Source of the DNA: Flexivirga endophytica
GTDB taxonomy: Bacteria; Actinomycetota; Actinomycetes; Actinomycetales; Dermatophilaceae
Reading direction: 5' to 3'
DNA: 64,000 bases
NCBI RefSeq assembly: GCF_014640635.1
Contig: NZ_BMHI01000005.1
Coordinates: 496,001-560,000, forward strand
How positions within the stretch are numbered: the first letter of the stretch is position 1; each line of letters begins with the position of its first letter. Below are positions 58,110 to 64,000 of this stretch, piece after piece. The notes under the pieces were generated by a model. That model made no database searches and was not told the origin of the DNA. It saw only the letters and a list, made by a program, of their open reading frames with translations. Both the position numbers and the translations under genes were made by a program.

Positions 58110-59186
58110 TCACACCTGACCGAGGACGAGGGTCGCGGCCACCACGGTCACGACCGCGACCGCGAAGCTTTCGATCGTGAAGCGCCGCAGCGGGATCCGC
58201 AGCCCTGCGCGTCGGCACCGAGCCATCCACAGCAACGTTGCGAGTGAGCCCCACACCGTGACGATCGGTCCGGCGTTGACCCCGATCAGCAACGCCATCA
58301 GCCGATGTGCGGAGCCGTCCGCGGCGGACTCGGCCGCGAGGTAGGCGGGCAGGTTGTTGATCAGGTTGCCGCCGACGCAGCCGAGTCCGGACACCCGCAG
58401 CAGGGCGAAGGTCGACTCGCCGGAACCCATCACCCGGGCGATCCACTCCTCCAGGCCGTGCGCCCGCAGGAAGCCCACGACGGCGAAGAGCGCTGCGACA
58501 CCGAGGACCATCTGCCACGGAACGGCGATCTTGCGCAGGGCGTCCCGCTCGCGAACAGCCAACGTCAGCAACAGGATGAGCGCACCACCGGCAGCAGGTA
58601 TGGCGGGAGTGACACCGGTGACGAAGAGCGGCCCGAGTAGCAGGCAGACCGCGGCTGCAACACGCAGCAGCACCCCGTCGTGCGGCCGCGGCATCGGCGG
58701 CACCCGGTAGTGCCCGCCGAGCTGGCGATGGTGCAGGACCGCGATGACGACGACGGTGGCGGCCATGGCGACGAGCGCGGGCGCCCAGGCCACTCGCAGG
58801 TATGCCGAGAGGCCGCCCCACTGCTCGAACTGGTGCAACGCCAGCAGATTGCTCAGGTTGGAGACCGGCAGCAGCAGCGACGCCGTGTTGGCCAGCCAGA
58901 CCGTGGTGAACGCGAAGGGCAGTGGTGGCAGCTGCGCCTGTCGGGCCGTCGTGATGACGACGGGCGTGAGCAGAACCGCAGTGGTGTCGAGGCTGAGGAC
59001 GGTCGTCGCGGCACATGAAAGGACCACGACGACGAGCCACAGGACGACGGTGCGGCCTCTCGCCATACGCGCGGCCCAGTGGCCGGCGACGTCGAAAACG
59101 CCTGCGTGATCTGCGATTTCGGCGACCACGGTGATGCAGACAAGGAACGCCAGGACCGGCCCGACGCGATCGACCAACTCGGTCAC
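58110..59186 (-). CDS. ArsB/SLC13-like membrane transporter
   Basis: This 358-residue transporter has about ten hydrophobic segments and belongs to the ion transporter superfamily containing ArsB. LVVVVLSCAATTVLSLDTTAVLLTPVVITT, ANTASLLLPVSNLSNLLAL and GNLINNLPAYLAAESAA are characteristic of ArsB/CitMHS-like permeases. The ion is unknown; arsenite, other anions or dicarboxylates are possible. No arsenic genes lie nearby. The GTG start overlaps the yaaA stop (GTGA), and the extended frame upstream merely shadows yaaA. Confidence 0.8.
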   Translation of the reverse strand: MTELVDRVGPVLAFLVCITVVAEIADHAGVFDVAGHWAARMARGRTVVLWLVVVVLSCAATTVLSLDTTAVLLTPVVITTARQAQLPPLPFAFTTVWLANTASLLLPVSNLSNLLALHQFEQWGGLSAYLRVAWAPALVAMAATVVVIAVLHHRQLGGHYRVPPMPRPHDGVLLRVAAAVCLLLGPLFVTGVTPAIPAAGGALILLLTLAVRERDALRKIAVPWQMVLGVAALFAVVGFLRAHGLEEWIARVMGSGESTFALLRVSGLGCVGGNLINNLPAYLAAESAADGSAHRLMALLIGVNAGPIVTVWGSLATLLWMARCRRAGLRIPLRRFTIESFAVAVVTVVAATLVLGQV

Positions 59187-59929
59187 GCGGTGCTCACGGA
59201 CAGCTCCCAGGGTGTGCCGGGCCGGCGCGGCTCGTGCAACTCGGCCGTGAACGCGCCCGCGACGACATCGCGCAGCGCGGCCGGAGTGCGGGGTGAGACA
59301 CCGGCCTCGGCCAGGTGCCGGGTCACCAGTCCGCGGGTGTGCTTGGCGTTGTGTGTGGCGCCCGGCACGTGGATGCGCACCCAGCGCTTCGCCGTCGCGC
59401 CGGTCGGAGTCCATGCCGCGGCGTAGGTGCTCGAGCGACAGTCGACCACGACACCGTTGCCCGCGAGTTCCGTCATCGGCGCGGTCAGCTCGCCCCGCCA
59501 GTAGGCCGCGAGCGGTCCGACACCGGGCAGGTTGGTGCCCATCGAAAGCCGGTATGCCGGGACCTTGTCGGCCAGCCGCAGCGCGCCGAAGAGCGCCGAC
59601 TGCACCACGATCCAGCGGCGCGCGCGACGCAGCGCGGCAGACTCCAGGCTGGGCAGGTCGAGCGCGTCATACAGGACACCGGTGTAGAGGGCGGAGACCT
59701 GCTGCGCGGGCGCGGTCCGCAGGGTCAGGTTGCGGGCCACGTCGGCGGCGAGACTCTGGCCGACGCCGAGGACGTCCAGTGCATCCGGGCGAGCGCTCAC
59801 GTCGGCGAGGACATCCAGCAACTTGTCGCGGGCAGCGGTCAGCTCGGGTAGGTCCACGCGGCTGAGATCGAGCGCCTTCCCGCGCTTTCGCGGGGTCTTG
59901 GTCTCGGACGGCGGCAGCAGGATCAGCAC
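59183..59929 (-). CDS. yaaA: YaaA-family peroxide stress protein
   Basis: This 248-residue YaaA/DUF328 protein starts MLILLPPSETKTPRKRGKALDL, then ALYTGVLYDALDLPSL, VVQSALFGALRLADKVPAYRLSMGTNLPGVGPLAAYW and a C-terminal AKHTRGLVTRHLAE. In E. coli YaaA lowers free iron during peroxide stress and binds DNA; the molecular action is not fully known. It is the first gene of a two-gene unit with the permease. Confidence 0.92.
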   Translation of the reverse strand: MLILLPPSETKTPRKRGKALDLSRVDLPELTAARDKLLDVLADVSARPDALDVLGVGQSLAADVARNLTLRTAPAQQVSALYTGVLYDALDLPSLESAALRRARRWIVVQSALFGALRLADKVPAYRLSMGTNLPGVGPLAAYWRGELTAPMTELAGNGVVVDCRSSTYAAAWTPTGATAKRWVRIHVPGATHNAKHTRGLVTRHLAEAGVSPRTPAALRDVVAGAFTAELHEPRRPGTPWELSVSTA

Positions 59930-60007
59930 GCGAAAAGGCTACGGCCTGCCGGAAGCGGCGCGTCGATCGGACCGTATCCGTGGTCGGCGTTCCCTATGGT
60001 GGGCGGC

Positions 60008-61447
60008 ATGAACCTACCGCACCTGATCGCCCCGAAGGCCGACCCGAAGGCAGGAGCAGACGCCGGTCCGCTGGAGCGGGCGTTCGCCGCCCTGCGCGAA
60101 CAACTGGACCTGACGCTGGACTATCCGCAGGAGGCGAAGGCCGAAGCGGAGCAGGCGGCCACATCGGTGGCGTTGCCCGATCGGGACGAGACCGCGGTGC
60201 CGTACTTCACCATCGACCCGCCCGGCTCGATGGACCTGGACCAGGCGATGTGCCTGGAGCGGGACGGCGACGGTTACCGCGTGCGCTACGCCATCGCGGA
60301 CGTTCCGGCATACGTGCGGCCCGGCGGCGCACTCGACGACGAGACACGGCAACGCGGGCAGACGATCTACCTGCCCGACGCGCGCGTGCCGCTGCACCCG
60401 AAGGTGCTCAGCGAGGACGCGGTCAGCCTGCTCGCGGACGAGGTGCGCTCGGCGTTCGTCTGGGACATCAAGCTCTCGTCGCTGGCGGAGGCGACGTCGA
60501 GTGAGGTCTACCGGGCGAAGGTCAGGAGCACGGCCCGGCTGGACTACGAGCACGTGCAACAGCAGATCGACGGCGGCTCCGCGCCCGAGGGGCTTGCGCT
60601 GCTCAAGGAGATCGGCGAGCTGCGGATCGCGTTGGAGGCCAAGCGCGGTGGGGCCAACCTGCCGATGCCCGAGCAGGAGGTCAGCAAGGGCGACGACGGC
60701 ACCTACCAGCTCACGTTCCGGCCGCAGCTGCCGTCGGAGGAGTGGAACGCGCAGATCTCCCTGCTCACCGGTATGGCTGCCGCCGACCTGATGCTGCAGG
60801 CGAAGGTCGGGATCCTGCGCACCATGCCGGCGCCCGAGCAGAAGGCGATCGACCGGTTCCGGCGGCAGGCCACCGCGCTGGGTGTGGAGTGGCCGGCCGA
60901 CCAGCAGTACGGCGACTTCATCCGCGGGCTCGACCGGTCGAACCCCAAACACCTCGCGCTGATCCACGACGCCACCAGCCTCTTCCGCGGCGCCGGCTAC
61001 ACGCCGTTCGACGGTCAGGAGCCGGAGGACAGGATCCAGGCGGCGGTCGCGGCGCCATACGCACATGTGACGGCGCCGCTGCGACGGCTGGTCGACCGCT
61101 TCGGCCTCGTGGTCTGTGAGGCCGTCAGCCAGGGCGGGCAGGTGCCCGACTGGGTGCGCGAGGCACTGCCCACATTGCCGGACATCATGAGCCGTACCGA
61201 TCAGAAGGCCAGTCAGGCCGAGCACGGCTGCACCGACGCGGTCGAGGCGGCTGTCCTGGCGCCCCGGGTGGGCGAGACGTTCGCGGCATACGTCGTGGAC
61301 ACCGACGAGAAGGGCATCACCGTGCAGCTCGTGGACCTCGCTGTCACGGCGAAGGCCGAGGGCAGTGCGGAGCCGGGCGCCGAGGTGCGGGTCAAGCTCA
61401 GTGAGGCCAACATCGAGGAGCACCGGGTGCGGTTCGAGTTGGTTTAG
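60008..61447 (+). CDS. RNB-domain ribonuclease
   Basis: This 479-residue exoribonuclease has an RNB (RNase II/R) catalytic domain: PYFTIDPPGSMDLDQAMCLERDGDGYRVRYAIADVPAYVRPGGALDDETRQRGQTIYLPD carries the metal-binding Asp cluster. The later AAPYAHVTAPLRRLVDRFG is the conserved RNB end. It lacks the full cold-shock and S1 domains of E. coli RNase R, as is usual in this actinobacterial subgroup. ATG at 59996 (MVGGMNL) is an alternative start. Confidence 0.9.
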   Translation: MNLPHLIAPKADPKAGADAGPLERAFAALREQLDLTLDYPQEAKAEAEQAATSVALPDRDETAVPYFTIDPPGSMDLDQAMCLERDGDGYRVRYAIADVPAYVRPGGALDDETRQRGQTIYLPDARVPLHPKVLSEDAVSLLADEVRSAFVWDIKLSSLAEATSSEVYRAKVRSTARLDYEHVQQQIDGGSAPEGLALLKEIGELRIALEAKRGGANLPMPEQEVSKGDDGTYQLTFRPQLPSEEWNAQISLLTGMAAADLMLQAKVGILRTMPAPEQKAIDRFRRQATALGVEWPADQQYGDFIRGLDRSNPKHLALIHDATSLFRGAGYTPFDGQEPEDRIQAAVAAPYAHVTAPLRRLVDRFGLVVCEAVSQGGQVPDWVREALPTLPDIMSRTDQKASQAEHGCTDAVEAAVLAPRVGETFAAYVVDTDEKGITVQLVDLAVTAKAEGSAEPGAEVRVKLSEANIEEHRVRFELV

Positions 61448-61455
61448 GCACTCGT

Positions 61456-61899
61456 ATGCCGAGGAGGGTGGTCCTGGTCCGGCACGCAGCTCCGCAGGTG
61501 GATCCGACTCGTGCGCCTGCAGATTGGGGTTTGACCAACGACGGTGTCGTGGCTGCGGCGCAGTTGCGAAAGCAGTTGCCCCGCCAGGCGACGTTCGCTG
61601 CGAGCGACGAACGCAAGGCGATCTCGACGTTGCGCGCGGCGACCGACGTGGAGTTCATCGTGGATGCGCGGTTCGGAGAAGTTCGTCGATCCGTCGAACC
61701 GATCTCGGATGACTTTCGGGTGGTGCGACGGGCGTGGGTCAGGGGTGCACTCGACGCTAGTCACAAAGATTGGGAGACTCCGCCGGAAGCGGCTGCCCGC
61801 TTCGCCGCCGGCCTCGATTCGCTGGCCGGCGACGTCCTGGTGGTGGCGACGCACGGCATGGTGCTGACGGCGTGGCTGGTGCAGGTCGACCTGCGGTGA
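61456..61899 (+). CDS. SixA-like histidine phosphatase
   Basis: This 147-residue protein has the histidine phosphatase motif VVLVRHAAPQVD at the start and the second catalytic His in VATHGMVLTAW near the end. The small size matches SixA-type phosphohistidine phosphatases, which may act on phosphoproteins or small phosphates. It follows the RNB gene by eight bases. It ends just before the first palindromic element. Confidence 0.83.
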   Translation: MPRRVVLVRHAAPQVDPTRAPADWGLTNDGVVAAAQLRKQLPRQATFAASDERKAISTLRAATDVEFIVDARFGEVRRSVEPISDDFRVVRRAWVRGALDASHKDWETPPEAAARFAAGLDSLAGDVLVVATHGMVLTAWLVQVDLR

Positions 61900-61919
61900 G
61901 CAGTGGTTGAGCGCGCCGC

Positions 61920-61958
61920 CCATGCCAGAGGGGAGCTATAGCTCCCACTTGGCATTGG
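61920..61958. repeat. Nested palindromic element, copy 1
   Basis: The core GGGAGCTATAGCTCCC (61931-61946) is a perfect palindrome. It is enclosed by outer arms CCATGCCA (61920-61927) and TGGCATTGG (61950-61958), giving a cruciform-like double stem. A near-identical element lies at 63002-63043, on the other side of the DUF559 gene. It resembles REP-type sequences and could also act as a terminator. Confidence 0.85.
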
Positions 61959-62028
61959 CGAACGGCTCGGCATTCGGTTGTCCACAGGCGCCCAGCGACG
62001 CAAGCGCGGAATCGGCCAAGATCCGGTG

Positions 62029-62976
62029 ATGGCAGGCAAGGACGCAGCACGCGCGGTCACCCCGTCGTGCCCGGTCGGTGCCGGCCGGCGGGCACTCGCG
62101 ACACGATTGGCTGCTGACCACGGTGGGGTCGTGCACCGTCGGGAGCTGGCTCGGTATGGCGTCGGGCGGAACGCCATACGAGACGAGATCGCCGCCGGCA
62201 GGTGGATTCGGGCCGGGCGACATACCGTCGCGATCGACGCAGTCCTGAGCCGGGAGGCGTGGCACTGGTGGGCCGTCTGGGAGAGTGGCGCCGGTGCCCG
62301 CCTCGACGGTGCGAGTGCGCTGGAGTCGGCCGGCATGACCGGGTTCACTGCTCGGACGATCGAGGTCACGTTGCCGGCACGCAACAGGCATCATCCGCTT
62401 GAAGGAGTGCGTCAGCATCGGGTGGACGAGCCGCCACCGATATGGGGTGCCGGCATTCCACGGATCGCCCTGGAACCAGCGACGATTCGCGCCGCACAGT
62501 GGGCAGTGAGCGACCGCCAGGCGGCTCTGCTCGTCTGCTTGCCGGTCCAGCAACGGCTGATCCTTCCGGCGCGGTTGCAGCTCACCTGGCGCGGCATACG
62601 ACGCTCACCACGGAGACGGTTCCTGAACGATGTGATCGCCGATGTCACCGATGGAGCGCACTCACTCGGAGAGTTGGACTTCACACGGGGAACACGGCGT
62701 TACGGGCTTCCGAGGCCGACCCACCAGGCGGTGCGATCGGGGCCTGGTGGGCGCGTCTACCTCGACATTTCGTGGGATGAGGTCGGCCTCGTGGTCGAGA
62801 TCGACGGCGGGCAGCACGCGCTGGCACTCAACCCGGTCGAGGACGCGCTACGTCAGAACGAGCGAGTAGCGGAGGGGGAGCGAGTGCTGCGGATACCCGT
62901 CATCGGCTTTCGCATCGCGCAGGAGCGATTCATGCAGCAGGTTCGCCGGACGTATGACGCCGTGGCCCGGCCGTGA
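62029..62976 (+). CDS. AbiEi-like/DUF559 endonuclease-fold protein
   Basis: This 315-residue protein has an N-terminal winged-helix of the AbiEi antitoxin type (GGVVHRRELARYGVGRNAIRDEIAAGRWIRAGRHTVAI). A C-terminal DUF559/Vsr-like nuclease fold follows (VYLDISWDEVGLVVEIDGGQHAL, then QNERVAEGERVLRIPVIGF), with the D...E-DG-QH active-site pattern. Proteins of this kind are common in Micrococcales and their function is unknown. No AbiEii-type toxin gene accompanies it. The gene is bracketed by two copies of a palindromic element. The ATG at 62029 is preferred; a TTG at 61978 is also open. Confidence 0.75.
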   Translation: MAGKDAARAVTPSCPVGAGRRALATRLAADHGGVVHRRELARYGVGRNAIRDEIAAGRWIRAGRHTVAIDAVLSREAWHWWAVWESGAGARLDGASALESAGMTGFTARTIEVTLPARNRHHPLEGVRQHRVDEPPPIWGAGIPRIALEPATIRAAQWAVSDRQAALLVCLPVQQRLILPARLQLTWRGIRRSPRRRFLNDVIADVTDGAHSLGELDFTRGTRRYGLPRPTHQAVRSGPGGRVYLDISWDEVGLVVEIDGGQHALALNPVEDALRQNERVAEGERVLRIPVIGFRIAQERFMQQVRRTYDAVARP

Positions 62977-63001
62977 TCCATTTCGGCCCTGATCTATTTC
63001 G

Positions 63002-63043
63002 GCCGATGCCGAACGGGAGCTATAGCTCCCACCTGGCATCGGC
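63002..63043. repeat. Nested palindromic element, copy 2
   Basis: The core GGGAGCTATAGCTCCC (63015-63030) is identical to copy 1, with outer arms GCCGATGCC (63002-63010) and GGCATCGGC (63035-63043). It lies between the DUF559 gene and rnpB. The outer arms differ from copy 1 mainly by compensating changes that keep the pairing. Confidence 0.88.
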
Positions 63044-63070
63044 GGCAGCGTGGCACGGATAGGATGTGCG

Positions 63071-63450
63071 GCGGATGAGTCGGCCGGGCGGTCGCGGCCC
63101 GAGCGATCGGGGCGAGGAAAGTCCGGACTCCGAAGGGCAAGGTGGTGGCCAACAGCCACCCGGGGTGACCCGCGGGACAGTGCCACAGAAAGCAGACCGC
63201 CGCCGGTTCGCCGGCGGTAAGGGTGAAACGGTGGTGTAAGAGACCACCAGCACGCCAGGTGACTGGCGTGGCTCGGTAAACCCCACCTGGAGCAAGATCA
63301 GACAGCGTGTGTCCGAGGGCGGCCCGCCCGAGCACGCGGGTAGATCGCTGGAGGCCACCGGCAACGGTGGTCCTAGATGGATGATCGCCACGTGTCCGCC
63401 GCTTGCGGCGGGCGCCATACAAAATCCGGCTTACAGGCCGGCTCATCCGC
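63071..63450 (+). ncRNA. rnpB: RNase P RNA (class A)
   Basis: The conserved parts appear in order: GCGGATGAGTCGGC at the 5' end, GAGGAAAGTCCGGACTCC, GGGACAGTGCCACAGAAA, GGTAAGGGTGAAACGGTGG, GTAAGAGACCACCAGC, GGTAAACCCCACC, and TAGATGGATGATCGCC, with the 3' end GCCGGCTCATCCGC pairing back to the 5' end. It is the catalytic RNA that matures tRNA 5' ends. The ends are set by the terminal helix and may be off by a few bases. Confidence 0.95.
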
Positions 63451-63484
63451 TGCACACTTCGTGCGACCGTGCGAAAGGATCCGC

Positions 63485-64000
63485 ATGTCCTCCCAAGGTC
63501 TTCCCGCAGCGCCCGCTGATCCCGTCGTGCTCGACGGTGGCCTGTCGACCGCGCTGGAGTTGCGCGGCGCCGACCTGACCGGCGGGCTGTGGACGGCGCG
63601 ACTGCTCGCCGAGCAGCCGGAGCTCATCCGGCAGGCGCACCGCGACTACTTCCGGGCCGGAGCCCAGGTGGCGACCGCCGCGACCTACCAGGCGAGCGTC
63701 GCCGGGTTCGTCGCGGCAGGCATCGAACGCGAGCGGGCGGAGCGGCTGATCGCGCAAGGCGTCCGGCTGGCCGCCGAAGTGCGCGACGAATTCGCCGACA
63801 GCCGGCCCGGATTGCTGGTGGCCGCGTCCATCGGGCCGTATGGCGCGGTGCTGGCGGACGGTTCGGAGTACCGCGGCCGCTACGGCGTGTCGGCCGCCGA
63901 GCTGCGCGACTTCCACGGTCCACGACTGGAGCTGCTGGCCGCGGCGGGACCCGATCTGTTCGCGGTCGAGACCATCCCGGACGTGGACGAGGCTGTCGTG
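63485..64000 (+). CDS. mmuM: Homocysteine S-methyltransferase, N-terminal part
   Basis: The gene runs off the right edge; 172 residues are visible. PVVLDGGLSTALELRGADLTGGLWTARLLAEQPELIRQAHRDYFRAGAQVATAATYQASVAGF is typical of MmuM-type homocysteine methyltransferases, which transfer a methyl group from S-methylmethionine. VAASIGPYGAVLADGSEYRG and DLFAVETIPDVDEA follow. The zinc-binding cysteines lie beyond the window. AAAGGA precedes the ATG. Confidence 0.88.
   Translation, partial: MSSQGLPAAPADPVVLDGGLSTALELRGADLTGGLWTARLLAEQPELIRQAHRDYFRAGAQVATAATYQASVAGFVAAGIERERAERLIAQGVRLAAEVRDEFADSRPGLLVAASIGPYGAVLADGSEYRGRYGVSAAELRDFHGPRLELLAAAGPDLFAVETIPDVDEAVV

Noticed and set aside
61978-61986. TTGTCCACA, a perfect DnaA box
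   Set aside because: A single copy with no cluster of boxes and no dnaA or dnaN nearby; not an origin.

Overview
The window is a compact, high-G+C stretch with about 60 genes, often linked by ATGA or GTGA start/stop overlaps. The gene content points to an actinobacterium of the order Micrococcales; a Dermacoccaceae or Intrasporangiaceae relative is my best guess, by inference only. The pointers are gluABCD, the PucR-type FasR followed by fabD-fabH-acpP-fabF with a DUF3145 gene, homodimeric AceE, the DUF3052-AhpE pair, a class A RNase P RNA and an RNase H/phosphatase fusion. I see no prophage, insertion sequence or CRISPR array.

Layout. 1-3957 (minus): the end of an amidohydrolase gene and the gluABCD glutamate uptake operon, followed by a CAU tRNA. 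4.5-8.4 kb: two secreted proteins of unknown function, a pterin dehydratase/glyoxalase fusion, an alpha/beta hydrolase and a PanE-like reductase. 8.4-12.7 kb: an acyl desaturase and its ferredoxin reductase, divergent from a PucR-type regulator, then a YhhN-type lysoplasmalogenase. 12.8-19.8 kb: two membrane proteins, a ROK repressor with an xylFGH-type sugar transporter and a clear operator, and DUF3145. 19.9-25.2 kb: the type II fatty acid synthase operon under FasR, with a four-copy 66-bp tandem repeat between acpP and fabF.

25.3-38.6 kb is the most unusual region. manA and manB (mannose phosphate supply) diverge from a tightly overlapping six-gene operon: a polyprenol-phosphate mannosyltransferase/GtrA protein fused to an HPr-kinase-like domain, a secreted purple-acid-type phosphatase, a GT39-like membrane glycosyltransferase, a secreted phosphoesterase, a secreted protein with an internal duplication and a GH99/WbsX-like protein. 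Together they look like a system for making and trimming a mannose-based surface glycan. 38.7-41.5 kb holds small genes, a SARP-type regulator with an unclear start, and a glycerophosphodiesterase.

41.5-50.4 kb: aceE, then a uric acid degradation island (allE, a DUF6986-type aldolase-like gene, an IclR regulator, uraD, uraH, uricase) with matching IclR-type operators, then DUF3052 and ahpE. 50.5-64 kb: tRNA-Val; Nif3-like, coiled-coil zinc-ribbon and RNase H/phosphatase genes; metZ; a TPP riboswitch with tenA-thiM-thiE-thiD; an ArsB-like permease and yaaA; an RNB ribonuclease; a SixA-like phosphatase; an AbiEi/DUF559 gene bracketed by two copies of a palindromic element; rnpB; and the start of a homocysteine methyltransferase gene.

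Across the whole window the octamer GTATGNCG (or its complement CGNCATAC) occurs about 100 times by hand count, roughly equally in both orientations, far above what base composition predicts. Short hairpin repeats also occur at several gene borders.
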